A stretch of 64,000 nucleotides of DNA from Magicicada septendecula (lineage: Eukaryota > Arthropoda > Insecta > Hemiptera > Cicadidae): assembly GCA_034769895.1 (NCBI GenBank), contig CM068369.1:147395574-147459573 (forward strand). The letters are read 5' to 3'. Of the stretch, positions 1 through 12,084 are shown piece after piece. The stretch's first letter is position 1; each line of letters begins with the position of its first letter. The notes below the pieces were generated by a model that was not told the origin of the DNA, did not search any database, and worked only from the letters and a program-made list of their open reading frames with translations. A program made the position numbers and the translations under genes.

Positions 1-417
1 TTCTGTCTTTGTAACGTCTAGTGTTTTGTCCCATAGCACTGGTCTTATTTGTACCAATGAAATAAAATTTCATTATCAATATTTTCAGCCATACTTAAAA
101 AAAATAACACACTAATTAACTACCGTATCACAAACTAAAATCAATATTTGAATACTATACAGAATAATCACTTTTAACTATCCGTTAAAAAAATTCTCGT
201 GTTTACATGTAACCTCGGTAGAACCTCCTCATTATTAAACTAATAAAACTAGTAAAGGATTTTAAGTGTTCGATTGAAGTGTTTATAAACCAGAAAAACT
301 AATATTATTATTTAATAAAATTTGCTAATAATATTACTTACTTTTATGAAATAGGTTCGAGTTCGGTCAGAAGCAACAAGTCAAATGAAGACGGATTTTT
401 ACCGTACGAATATAAAT
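1..417. other. AT-rich sequence, nothing recognised
   Basis: No coding, RNA or repeat signature is visible on either strand. Confidence 0.5.
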
Positions 418-660
418 CGTGCAGTGTGCAAGCATGCATTGGATCACGTACGCCACTGAATTCACGGACACGGCACGGCGACCGTCTCTTTCAGTGGCAA
501 TGGACGGCAGCTAAACGGGATCGTGCCGTGCCGTGTGAAGATCGTACCGTGTGCAAGCTCCCATGCTCTTCTTCGTTCTACTAAAAGAATTCGATCGTAC
601 GATATTTTACCGTACGATCGAAATCGATGTGTGTGCAACCAGCCTAAGGCGGAGGACACA
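418..660. repeat. GC-richer unclassified repeat with a palindrome
   Basis: Base composition rises sharply against the AT-rich flanks. Short motifs recur inside (cacggcacgg, gtgccgtgcc, cgtacgatcg). A 12-bp inverted repeat, TTCGATCGTACG at 590-601 against its complement at 611-622, can form a hairpin with a 9-nt loop. The block ends near a GTGTGTGCAACCAGCC motif that resembles a transposon terminus when read in reverse. A minus-strand open frame (947-462) crosses it, but its residues match no family I know and it is probably incidental. No matching second terminus or target duplication was found, so this is only an unclassified repeat. Confidence 0.35.
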
Positions 661-3600
661 AGATGTACTTCTCTATTCACCTTCCGTTGCAGTACCAGCT
701 GACGTATGATCACGAAATTGTCTACACTGGAAGGCAAGGTATAATAACGGCCGTTCGTAAAATCGAGGAATAATTTGTTAAATACTGTGGTACAGTGAAC
801 TAGGCGACAACTGCTCAGGAGGCAAGTTAATGGAGATAAACCAAGGAAGAAGCTTGCGTTCAGCAGTGAGTTACTGATAACTATGGTATCTGATGGTAAG
901 CAGCACTGGCGATATACAAATGATAATGTGTGTAAGAAAGTGTTCACAATAGATAATACACAGTGGCAGAAGAATGATAATGGCTTGCTGATGTATAAAA
1001 TATTTTCATATTATATTATCTATTATATTTAAAGATATTAAGAAAAAACTAAGGTGCCATTTACTGTAGCCTGTTAGTTTACAAAACTTTGATTTAGTTG
1101 TAATAGAATTATACATACCGTATTCAATATACAGACAGAGGCAGAAGTGTGTTTATTCTGCCACACACTTTACAGACGCAAGAAAACTGATGTACACTTT
1201 CTACAATTATGTAGTGATACATATTGAAATAAAGTATGTATTATAAATATTGTATTATCTGTATAAATAAATAAAATTACAAACTCAGGTATGCTGTATC
1301 CGGTATTTAGTATAATACGTATACTATTATAATACGTATATATTAGATACGTATCCGGTATCTAAAACGAATACGTTTTAGAGAAACGTATAATCTCGAA
1401 TAATTATTAGTAAATATTAAATTTTTATTGTCGAATGCATACGTTGGCATACAGATACACGTGAATGAATGTTACGTATTTCTGCATACTTTCGTATGCC
1501 ATTATTTTTCTAATGAGAAATAATATTTTACGGAATGTACACAAACATCACGCTTTCTCATCTTAATTAACAGCTTTTGGATGTCTTCCAGACAAAGAAT
1601 TAATTTAAAAAAAAAAATTGAGCTTTTAAACCGAAAAAGGTCTATGTGACATCAATAAAAAACCAATAGGAGCAGTAGAAAAGCGAAGCTCATATTAATC
1701 GACGCAGACGAAGACGAAGGAGCATACTAAATCAAAATGTTTTGTTCAAGGAAACGTGGTTTTTACATTGATTGTATTTTTCTTCCGTCTTAGCTAACAG
1801 GAAAACATATACAAAAAGTCGAGTAGGCATAGAAAAGGCAATTAACTTGGCAACAGACTGATGTTGTTCCAAATTACGTTGGTAAACGTTAAGCGTAACG
1901 CATTGCCAGTGTTACGAAGCAAAGCAAATGTGACAACACGTAGACTCATTAAGATGGGGTTTCATGTACTAAAACTAATTAAGAGTCAGATTTATTGAAC
2001 ATGGCATAACAGAAACCAGAGGGACTATAAACGCGGAGAACAATGCTATCCGCTATGAAATTCTATTACCGGAGATGGATGTGGACTACAATAAAAAGGT
2101 GATAGCTTTTTTTATATCATGCTAACTCCAAATTAAACATATTCTGTTCTCTCCAAACAAAAACAGTTATTCAAGGACAATCAACAAATTAATAAATTTA
2201 AATTAGAACAAATTTTTACTAATTACGAGATCGGTAAATTTTGATATTCATGAGTCGCTCTAAACAAATATTTTATGGTATGAAATAGAAACTGTGTTCA
2301 AATTAGAAAAACCTATGGGACTTCAAATGACACATTATTATCCGGAAGTAGATACTCTTAAAAACCATATGAGAATAAAGTGCTAAAATGAAGTTTTTTG
2401 ATCGTAAATAGGTTTCACACTGACTGAGAGAATAAGTGAACACGAGACGAATAATAAATATGTTTAACGTGAACTAAGAAACGAAAGAATTCAGAAATAG
2501 TTTGGAATATCGCATTGAATAAATGTAAGAAATGATAATGCCAAAACTGAATTACTAAACATAAACCGACTTAAGGAAGAAGATACGTAGGGCGCCCATG
2601 AAAACGTTGGAATTATCAGGCGTGGAGTGAAGGAGGTGTAAACCAAATTAGTCTAAACCTTAAAGCCGTTAATCTTTGAAATAGATGATTGCGCACGTAA
2701 ATATATTTGGCATACAAAAATATATTCATATTTACAGAAATTTCAAATTTACGGTTATTGAGAGCTACGTGGTAATTAGTGACGAAAAAGTGTGATTATA
2801 ATATTAAGTTACACTAACGTATGGGGGAGGTTCATCCTATATTCCAAAAGAAACGTAATGTAGGTGAAATAAGCACCACTATGCTTAACATGAATTATTT
2901 GCATATAATGACTTGATAAAAGTAAAGAATCTATTACTTATTCTACTCTGGTTCTTAAAGTAGAGGACAAATACTGTTCTCCGTAGTTGAGAAATAAAAA
3001 AGGATACGTTAAAGGACTTGACCGACGTTATTTGAAGAGCGGTACAAACTTAAGTTAAATAAAGAGATGTAGACAGTGGGAAGAGAAGAAGGAAAGCAAT
3101 ATGTAGTGAAAAATGGGGAGGAATCGATAAATGGTAGTTTGTGTATTGATGGAGGAAAATTAAATGGTGGTAAAAGCGGTAAAGAGATCAAGTAAAGAAT
3201 AAGAGAAAATTTATGAGTAGATGATGAAAATATATTACATAATGAATTCTGAAATTTTCATTATTATTGTTATGTTTCTCCGTGAGTACTGAACTCGCAA
3301 AGTACACATTGGCGGCCATTGTGCAAGTTATCGTTTACTGTACGTGAAGCTATTATGACTACTATAGGATTAGATGTTATATTCGTTACACGTTATAGGT
3401 CGTAAACAGTCGTGCAGCGTGTAGATAAGAAGTGTAAGGATCCATAATCACTATTAACGACGCCTTCCTGAGATGAAATATAGAGTGAATGCCTTTTCGT
3501 GGGTTATAAAACGGTTACCCTTAGGTAGTTAATCATGATTTGTGTAAAAGTCAATTAACTACTGCGGCCATTTCAGTAGTACCAGAAACGTAATTCTGTT

Positions 3601-6376
3601 TTTATCACCTGCCATACAGACGCTGTAAATTGTGTAAGGTACCTTACAATTTAAATTAATCTTGATTCTTGATTCCCATTGTATACATCAATACATGTTT
3701 TCGGAAACTTTGGTGTAGCTAACAGGGTCTGTTATTGTTCACGTCGGTGCTGAATAAAGTAGTGTTACTCTCGTAAAATAGCCAAAATTTATATTCAAAG
3801 TGGTGTAACCAGTTCTTGAGTAAGTGCCCTGTTTTAAACAATCTCCCTGCTTGTTAAGGAAAGTGTCATTTAGTGTTCTAAAATGCTCTTTAAAAATAAT
3901 TTTCGGTAAAACTGTAGTGATGTGTGTAGGTCTATATGGTAGTGACGTCACTAATGGTGAAGACAGCGTTACACGTAATGGTTTTATTAGCATTAACACT
4001 AATATTATAAAGACCGAAGATGTTGCTAACGCAGACTCCACTACTCACGACGGGGATGTCTACGAATATAATTATGGCTGAATGTATGTATACCGTTGAA
4101 GAAATAAGAGGTTGTCGCTTTAAATCACAATTTCTGCCTGTAGTCATTGGACAAGCGGACGAAGCCAGTTTTGTCTTAACAATTTGAATGAATTCTAATA
4201 AATATAGAACAGCATAAATAAAAATACTATCAGGAAAAGAAGACTAAGCCATTATGATCTATAGCTAATCTTAGTTCACTTGTGTTTCGGTGTTGCTTGT
4301 AACCATTGAAGTATGTGTTGACAAGAACACTTTGAAGCAAAAATCTGACTTCTGTACACCAAATAGAAAGCCGCTAAGCGTTGGATACGTAGTGCATACC
4401 GTGAGAACATACTTAAGTCTGAAACGACATATATAATGCGGTTATCTGAGCATTAGACGTAAAAACGTGCTATTCATGCAATTCATACATCTTCGAGTTT
4501 CTAGTACAGATCATTACGTACCACAGGTAATGATTCGTAAAGTTTGTCTGTACATAAATATTATAAAAATTTGTTACAGTTATCAAACAAAGTAAAGCAG
4601 CAATCGTTGGAAATTACCGTAAACAATGACTCTGTAGGAAATATATTAAGATAACCATCTTTACAAACATAATCTCACTTATGGCAATAAATAAGTATTG
4701 GTAGGTTATTAGAATAGTCTACTCCTGTTTCAGCTATGTTTTAACTAGCCTCTCACCTATTCCTTTTCATCCTTCGACACGAAAGTGATGTGCTCCGTCA
4801 CGATTTTAGACATTAAGTATTTATATTCTTTTGGTTTTTCTGGCACAAAAAAGTCTGTTCCATTCTTATCAAATAACATAATGTTTCTGTGCCTACAGTT
4901 TAAAAGTACCTGCATTCATTAGCCTAATTTCTTATTGGATTTTAACGAAAACGTCCCATTCTACGAAAACGTGTAATTGGTAATGTCTTTGACTCCTTGT
5001 GTCTTCTTTTATGAATACCGTACGTGAAACAAGATTATCAAACAATTTCAGCTTATTTACGCATTGTGAAACAATATATGTACGTTAGTTATAAAAATAC
5101 AATTAAAATAAAATAACATTAATGGCTTAATATGTACATTGCGATTTAGCTCTTTGTCGTATTTAGTTTTTTTGCCTTCAATAAGTAGCCAGTTGTATTG
5201 TATAAAAGTCACGATTTCCATGAATTGGTATTACGTACATGTTTGTGAAATTTTTGTTAACAATATTTGACGGAGTTTGATAAAAATCTAAATAAAAAAT
5301 ATTTTCATTTATACTTCAAGCTACTTGACTATAATTGTTCCAAGATTCCTGCCTAATTTATCAAGATGTAAAGATATCACATTTAATGATTATTACTCAT
5401 TAAAACCATCATTATTATTCAGTTAAGTTCATCTTTTCACTGATTACTAATTAATTAGATGAAACAAATGTTATGCCTCTGTTTTACATTGGAATCATCT
5501 CTTCACGTAAAAATTACACACTTATAGAAAGCACTTTTATGAAAGTATTTTACTGGCTACAGATATACTATAGTGTCATATAAAAAAATGAAAATTATAA
5601 TATTACGTAAAAAGTATTAGGAAATATTATAGTTTAATAAGCATATAATACTTTTGTATATTCTAAACTGACATATTAATGGAGTGGTTCTGAATTTGCT
5701 GAAGTAAATGTAACCCCTTTGACAACAGTGTGTACAGAATTTAGCCATTAATCAATTTATTCAATGTGCTGCTGTTTCTGCGTCGTATTCGTCTAGTGGA
5801 TCAGAAATAATGCGTTTTGTATTTTCGGACATTCAGGTGCTGGTAGTTTCAGTATCTGTCCACCTAATCTTTGATCTGTCAAGTGAAAGTATTTTTTTTC
5901 TTGTTAGCGTGTTATACTCATTTCCTTAAAGTGTTTCTTTATATTATCTTGTTCGTTACAATATTTCATTAAACTACACCGTATAGAATAAACTATTCTC
6001 TTCTTTATTTGTTTCTGGATTCTTTGTATGAACGTTTCGAGTCCTTTGATTTCTTACAGAAAAGGATAGTCTGTCCGACCAACATAATCTCTATGTTACA
6101 TTACCGTACACTAATTAGGACTAATAGGATTAGGCCCTAATTTCTGTACGGAATTTTATTTATATTTTGGTCCTAGTCAGATTAATGTTTTTTATTTATT
6201 GTTGTGCTTATCTTTGTCACTTGTGTAGTAAGTTAGCGTTTTAGAACCATAAATAAGAATGTACGGTTACCCAACCAGTTAAACAGTTTCACACATTCCA
6301 GCAGTGAATTGTTCATTACAGCATTATTTTAGATAGTTTTTTCTCTCTCCTTAAACACACAACTGTTATTTAAAGT
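661..6376. other. AT-rich sequence without recognisable genes
   Basis: Only short open frames that look like chance are present. A 9-bp-stem palindrome lies at 1361-1382 (TCTAAAACG / CGTTTTAGA). The frames at 3739-4147 overlap one another on both strands and show no family motif. Confidence 0.5.
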
Positions 6377-6620
6377 GTGACAATGTTTCCATCATTTAAA
6401 AACCATAATTTGGAGATGAAGAGATTGGAAGATGACAGATGGCCCCGCAAAATATTGGACTGGATACCACCGGTGAGGAGGAAAAGAGGACGTCCACGGA
6501 GGAGTTGGCGAGATGACGTAGCGGAAGCAATGGTTGCAATAAATTTAGAAGAACATACATGCTACGATAGGTTACAATGGAAGTTGGGGACGGAGAAACG
6601 GTGACAGCTGTAAAGATCCG

Positions 6621-6657
<37 letters not shown>
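6377..6657 (+). pseudogene. 3' end of a LINE reverse-transcriptase gene with (TA)n tail
   Basis: The frame 6377-6604 encodes 75 residues. From about residue 14 it reads as the C-terminal tail of an insect non-LTR retrotransposon polyprotein: RLEDDRWPRKIL, then a basic block RRKRGRPRRSWRDDV, then LQWKLGTEKR before the stop. The 'W-P-K-x-L ... GRPRxxW' pattern is characteristic of RTE/CR1-like LINE C-termini. About 17 bp after the stop the sequence becomes a (TA)n run (6622-6657), which fits a simple-repeat 3' tail of a 5'-truncated copy. Upstream sequence shows no reverse-transcriptase domain in frame, so this is a truncated, non-functional insertion. Confidence 0.75.
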
Positions 6658-6661
<4 letters not shown>

Positions 6662-7746
6662 ATAATTTTATCACTATATTAATTGATGACTCGTTGGGCA
6701 TAATTTTATTACCTGCTCTTTGTACTCGCCTCTCAGTATTTCACCTAAGTGAGATGTTGCTTGAATTTCTAAGGGGACTTTACAATTGTGGTCTACTTAC
6801 ATAAGACTTAGGAATTCAGTCTACTTTCATAGTTACACAATCTATAGTTATATCATTACAGAAAATGTATGTGGAAGGGAAACTTTGTATCTTAATGTCT
6901 AATGTCTAATTAGGATTATCTATTTTATAGGTATTTATTAGATGTTTGCGAATCACAATGTATGTATAAAAATAGTTAATATTTAATTTGAATCATAAAA
7001 AATAAACCGCATGTTTACACACAGACGTATTAAACACAGTATTAGTACTCCATCCGAATAACATGAACACTGTACATAATTCCATCAGATTAGCACTAAT
7101 AGCACTGTAATAGTCGCTGTCTACGACATGTAGGCTAAGTAGATTTATAACTCTCCGCGCCAGACGTCAGCGACTCTGGTAACAGGACCTAATTCTGTAG
7201 GATATTAAACTATTGTTATCAGCGTTATGTCAGAGGATATGATGTTAAATTTCAAAGTTTCACAAAACTAGAACGTTGTCGGATTATCAAAGTTGCAGTC
7301 AGTGAAATAAACCCTGCAGTGGTCAGTCCGCAGAATCACAATAGCCGGTATTAACTGGCTAACGTGTGCTGTGTAGATTTAATATTCCTAAACCGACTGG
7401 GAGGAAACTCAACGTTAGATGTTTTCAGCAGACTGGTAAATACTCGCCTAATTATTTCTAACTCTTTTTCCAGCAAATGTTTTATGTCTACTGCACACTT
7501 AGTCTTATTATTTAAGATCCTTGTATCAACTTGTACGTTCCTTTTCATTTTGGAAACTTTATGAACGATACAATATGTAAATTTATCAATTCGTTTAGCT
7601 CTATCCTACAAAAAAGTTTAACTATAAATTTGTTTAATTACAATAATAAATACTTTTGTAGGAGCAATAATAATAATTATTATTATTACTATTAACATAA
7701 GTAATTACAATTTACATAACTGACAAATTTCTGAACAAACTGACTG
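6658..7746. other. AT-rich spacer
   Basis: Nothing recognised. The open frames at about 7351-7564 lie on opposite strands over the same bases and carry no family motif. Confidence 0.45.
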
Positions 7747-8345
7747 ACTTTATTGAAACCACGTGGATAGCTGAGTAACTTCCTCAGGATTGGACAACAA
7801 CACCGATCCGTCCACTTCACAAGAAAGGCGATAAACTCAATGTAGACAATTGCCGACGCCTTTCGCTTCCACCAGTTACCTATAAAATCTTCTCCAAAGT
7901 GTTACTAACCAGAGCAGAAGAACAATTAGATCCACAATTCGGTAAATATCAATGTGTCTTCAGGAAAAGTAGCTCATCCATGCAGCGGATTTAAAATTTA
8001 AAATTTGTAAAGCAGAGCCAAAGATTTGTTTACTCAATAACTTTGTTGAGCCAAAGGGTGAGTGTTATTCCTTAGACAACACCTTAAATTAAGTAAACGC
8101 TAACAAATACCCACTCAAAAGGGAAGCTCAGAGATAAAATTTCCATAGAATGAAACAAGAGTTATAAAGAGATGAACTATCACCGTTGCTCTTTAACTGC
8201 TTTCTTGATGAGGCAATAAGAGAATAGAGATAGTCAGTGGAAGTAAATCAAATCAACGGGAGAATTAGACCAGGTTACACAAGAGACAACCTTTCAGTAG
8301 ACTGCCTTTCCTTTGTAAATAAGCAATCCTGTCACAGTTAATGGA
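7747..8345 (+). pseudogene. Decayed LINE reverse transcriptase
   Basis: Translation from 7747 gives FIETTWIAE, an in-frame stop, then LPQDWTTTPIRPLHKKGD, NVDNCRRLSLPPVTYKIFSK and FGKYQCVFRK. This is the order of the first reverse-transcriptase blocks of a non-LTR element (LP-W...KKGD, N-YR-ISLL, YQ-GFR). A later stretch at 8171-8226 reads DELSPLLFNCFLDEAI, the LSPLLFN block. At 8289-8330 SVDCLSFVNK sits where the catalytic FADD box should be, so the aspartates have been lost. Stops and frame changes occur throughout. It is a dead copy, possibly related to the fragment ending at 6657 but interrupted by about 1 kb of unrelated sequence. Confidence 0.8.
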
Positions 8346-11300
8346 AACAACTAATAAACAAGCTGAAGTTAGAAAAAAGCCGAAAATGCTGTTTTTTGTT
8401 AAACAAAATACACATAGTGACAATATCAGTTTTATGTATTTAATTAACGGCCCAATAAAACATTAAGAATTGAAGTAAATTAAAAAGTTAATGAAAATAT
8501 TATATTTTAATTACATTTTAATTAAAAATATAATTAAAGTATAGTATAAGCTACTATAAACATATTAATAAAGTAGAAAATCTGAAATTTTTTTTGGATT
8601 TTCAGTAAACAAATTTGAAGACTTTTACTTTATTAAGAACAGTTTTCTTCTAGACAAACCAACAATTGTTCAAACTCCACGTCGCAACATTCTCCACGTC
8701 TTCTTAATGGTCCATGGTCAATATTTTAGAAAGAAAAGTAAATAAATAATTAGACATTTATTTAAATTGATTTAGCTTGCCATTTCGAAATCAGAAAGTA
8801 ATCCAGGATCTTTATATTTTCAACAACACATTAAAAAAATACGCATTTCCTGTTAGGCCAAATGTTTTGTTGGGAATGGAATATCATAACACACTTAGAT
8901 TCTGTTCGAATTCCGTAAACAAGGTTTTGTTTGATTAAGAACAAAAGGGGTAATATTTAAAGTAATATGAACGCTTTTCTTAGTATCAATTTTTATGAAA
9001 CTTAGAATTACATATTTGAGACATCGTTTTGAAAATTTTTAAGATAACATTTTGGTTTTCTTGTAGGATGCTTATAAGAAGTGGCAAACGTAACGTGTTT
9101 ATCAAATTTCAATACTACATCGCATCTCATTAGGCAGTTATTAATGCTTTTTTAAAAACGCGGACGGAAAACGAAGCCGTTTCCATCATATATTTATTAG
9201 ATAATTTTCTTCAATTTAATGAGTAGAATCATTTCCCGAAGTTTGACCCTAACCCCCCCCCCCGACCTTTAGGGAACACTCCGTATATACATTATACAGG
9301 TCTATGTAAAAACGACGGGTTCGTGATTACTTGTACTTATGATCACGAAAACACGAATAAAATTTCACAAGAACTATATTCCAAATTCTGAAAACTCAGT
9401 TCTGAATTTCTTCTAAAACAATGTATTGTGATCTTTTAAAAGTTACAACACAAAAATCGGGTCACTGGAATAGCTGGCATTCCTGAGGTCACGCGCCTCT
9501 TCGAACCGCCCATTCAGATCTGACAGATTCATAAATATCGTTTATTTATGGCGAGCTCATCACGCGGAAGAAAACAAAAGCGTAAGTAAAAGTGAGATGT
9601 CACGAATTTATGTGCAACAGAACGAGGTGACCCACTTCGAGTGGATAGCCTAGGTTGTATCCAGCGAGTTTAAGAGCACAGCCTCCGCGAGAGGTGAACG
9701 CTCGCTGGAAAGCCAAGTAGAAAGTATATTTGATACACTTGTGGACACGGAAAACGTCATCGTAGGGTGTGCTACACGACATCGCTTGAGTAGAAAGAGA
9801 TCAGATTGTAATGTACATTAACATTCTAACACTATAGCTTTTAGATGATGTAGATATAGAATTAAATTATTCCCATTCATGTAAAGCATGCTAATACCAC
9901 TTTTGCAGTACACAAAGTGCCCTACATATTTTACATGTCGGAATTATTTAAGTTGACATGTGTAATCGACATGAAATCTAATCCTCTGTTATATATTTGT
10001 TCATATGTCTACAATGAAACACTAACAAAGTGAAACAGTAGTTGAATTTCACATTTTTTGTGTTATTTGTTTAGTATTTTTACCAATAGTTCCCGACTAC
10101 CACTTCTCTCTGCAAAAATTAAACATACATAGGTATTCCCTTCTTAGTTGCCAAAAAATCTGATGATGCGAAAATTAAGTAAATACAAGTCAATGATTCA
10201 ATAAGTTGACCTACGTGAATAAATAAAAATATAAACGATTAGTAACTCAACTATAAATACAAAGTTAATTTTTAATGATTAATTAAGTTGTTCAAGAACA
10301 TATTCATAATCTTTGTAATCTAAAAACTTAAGCCTATCTACAATATGTGTTTTATAAGACAGATTGTAGGCAGTGACAACATGGATAAATTCAAAATGTG
10401 AATTTTTTCGAATGCCAAGCAGTCAATCTGTCTCTAAAGTCTGAAAGATTTAGTAATCTAAACAAATACTCATCATGCAGAATGCTCTTTTACATGAAAA
10501 AAAAAACACAAGAAAGATCTCTAAAATCGTTAAAAGAGTTGCTTAAGTTAATGTTTTAGACACATTGGCAGGACATATATCCTTATATGCACATTAGAAA
10601 TAATGTTAACTATTAAAAAAAACCCATCACTTTTTTCTATGTTAACTGAACTTGATCACAGAAAGGGTCGTTACATTTTACCTCTTTTATTTTTAAATAT
10701 AATAACTTTATTTCCACTAAATGAAACGAAAGTTTTGGTTTACAAGCAATTAACAATAATGACATATTTTATAGAAAAATTCATTTGTTGTCCTCGAACG
10801 CTTGGTGTAAGGATTATTTTTCCAAAACGCTTCACTTCTTAATTAAATGGTTTATGTGCACATATGCAGTATTATTACTGTCACATGAAAGCTCATCAGC
10901 TATGCATTGGTGGCAGAGTAAGTGCACATACGTACAGATGTGCACTGTACAGGGGTACAAGTTTGAAATTTTAGAAATATTTACCGTTTATTAAAATACC
11001 TATTTTTTAAAAGTTAATTTAAACCTTGTATGTTACTTGTGTGAATAGCTTTGTAACAATATCAGAGTTACAACTTTCATAACGTTGGGACACAGACGCG
11101 GCCACACGGAAAATTTCGTTAGCTGGTCTACAGTTGTATATACTGTACGTTGGTAACACTGCAGGAGATAGTTATATGTATTTCGTAGGGAGGAATACAT
11201 TGTCGGCATTTAAGCCGCTTCCTACAATTAGCCGAAACCTCGTAACGAAACGCTTTGGAAATTCACTATAATCCAGTATTGCTTGACAGGTTTTGTGCCT

Positions 11301-11818
11301 TTCTCTCAGCCGTTCGTTAAACCGAAATGAACATTTCTGAAACAGGTGCATACTAATTACAGGTGTAATTGCAAACCTAACGAAGCTGTTGTTACAACGT
11401 ATGAGTTGTTTCCTCAAAATCAAATGACTCGCTTCGCCTGAGTTTTCGTTTTCACTCATTAATTGTACCCTAAGGTGTATTTCATTATTTAGGCTCACTT
11501 GAAGTTACTTATTAAGCGTAACCGCTGTCTGATAACTCAGAATATCTAAAATACAACAGTATTTAATAATAAAACATGCAGTTTTTTAGGTCAGAACATT
11601 TACTTGCTTAAAGCCGAAACTGTCTACATTACAAGCAGAAATCACCTGTTATTTTGAAGGCGGAACCTGCTGCGGCTTGCTTATGCCGTGTTGTGAAGAT
11701 GTTGAAATTAGTTTTTAGTTTCATCAACAGTAAATTTGTTAAACCTCCCGATGAGCCTTAAAAATGGTGATATCATGCGATGTTAACGTTCCTCATGCGA
11801 AAAAATTAATGTATTATA
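8346..11818. other. AT-rich sequence with minor repeats
   Basis: No gene recognised. A C-tract of nine or more lies near 9256. The stretch 9150-9290 resembles 51650-51914 in short blocks (TTTCC, CATCTCCCGAAG-like) and may be the same old interspersed repeat. An 8-bp inverted pair (CCAGCGAG / CTCGCTGG) lies at about 9660-9707. The open frames at 10603-10994 and 11172-11498 have no recognisable motif. Confidence 0.4.
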
Positions 11819-11880
11819 TTAAAGTTCTGACTGACTGCCGGGCTATTAGGCAATGGTCTAATGCTGTCGGTTGGAACACA

Positions 11881-11912
11881 CGTTTCGGCCTACCATTGGA
11901 GGCCATCTTCAG
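11881..11912 (-). ncRNA. Hammerhead-ribozyme-like core, left arm
   Basis: On the minus strand, CTGAAGA fits the conserved CUGANGA box. It is followed by stem II, GGCCT pairing with AGGCC around a short loop, and then GAAAC. Downstream GTGTGTT provides a possible GUU cleavage triplet after a very short stem III. Box order and spacing match the hammerhead motif known from Penelope-like elements. Stem I was not established. Confidence 0.5.
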
Positions 11913-11989
11913 TGTAACAATTTGAAAGGTAAGGCACGCTGTTCGCCAGGTTCCACAGTACTGTGGCAAAGACCGATCACCGTGCCACA

Positions 11990-12021
11990 CTGAAGATGGG
12001 CCCCAATGGTGGGGCCGAAAC
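11990..12021 (+). ncRNA. Hammerhead-ribozyme-like core, right arm
   Basis: CTGAAGA at 11990-11996 is followed by stem II, GGCCCC (11999-12004) pairing with GGGGCC (12011-12016), and then GAAAC at 12017-12021. Relative to the opposite arm, stem II differs in sequence but pairing is kept, which is compensatory change. GACTGTT follows, again giving a GUU triplet. Confidence 0.5.
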
Positions 12022-12084
12022 GACTGTTCTAATCGACAGCAGTAGACCACGGACTAATAACCCGGCAATGAGTCAGAACTTTAA

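Larger units (their letters stand above)
11819..12084. mobile_element. Inverted-repeat (foldback) element with TTAA ends
   Basis: The left arm starts TTAAAGTTCTGACTGACTGC and the right arm is its near-complement, ending AGTCAGAACTTTAA. TTAA is present at both tips. The arms stay complementary for about 95-105 bp, with substitutions, and surround a unique centre of roughly 65 bp. Each arm contains a hammerhead-like core (annotated separately). The TTAA tips would suit a piggyBac-type target duplication, but the terminal bases are not typical of that superfamily. The internal motif instead resembles terminal repeats of Penelope-like elements. It is non-coding and the class is uncertain. Confidence 0.65.

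Noticed and set aside
9468-9525. tRNA-derived SINE candidate (AGCTGGCA ... TCTTCGAACCG)
   Set aside because: B-box-like match without a convincing A box or tail.
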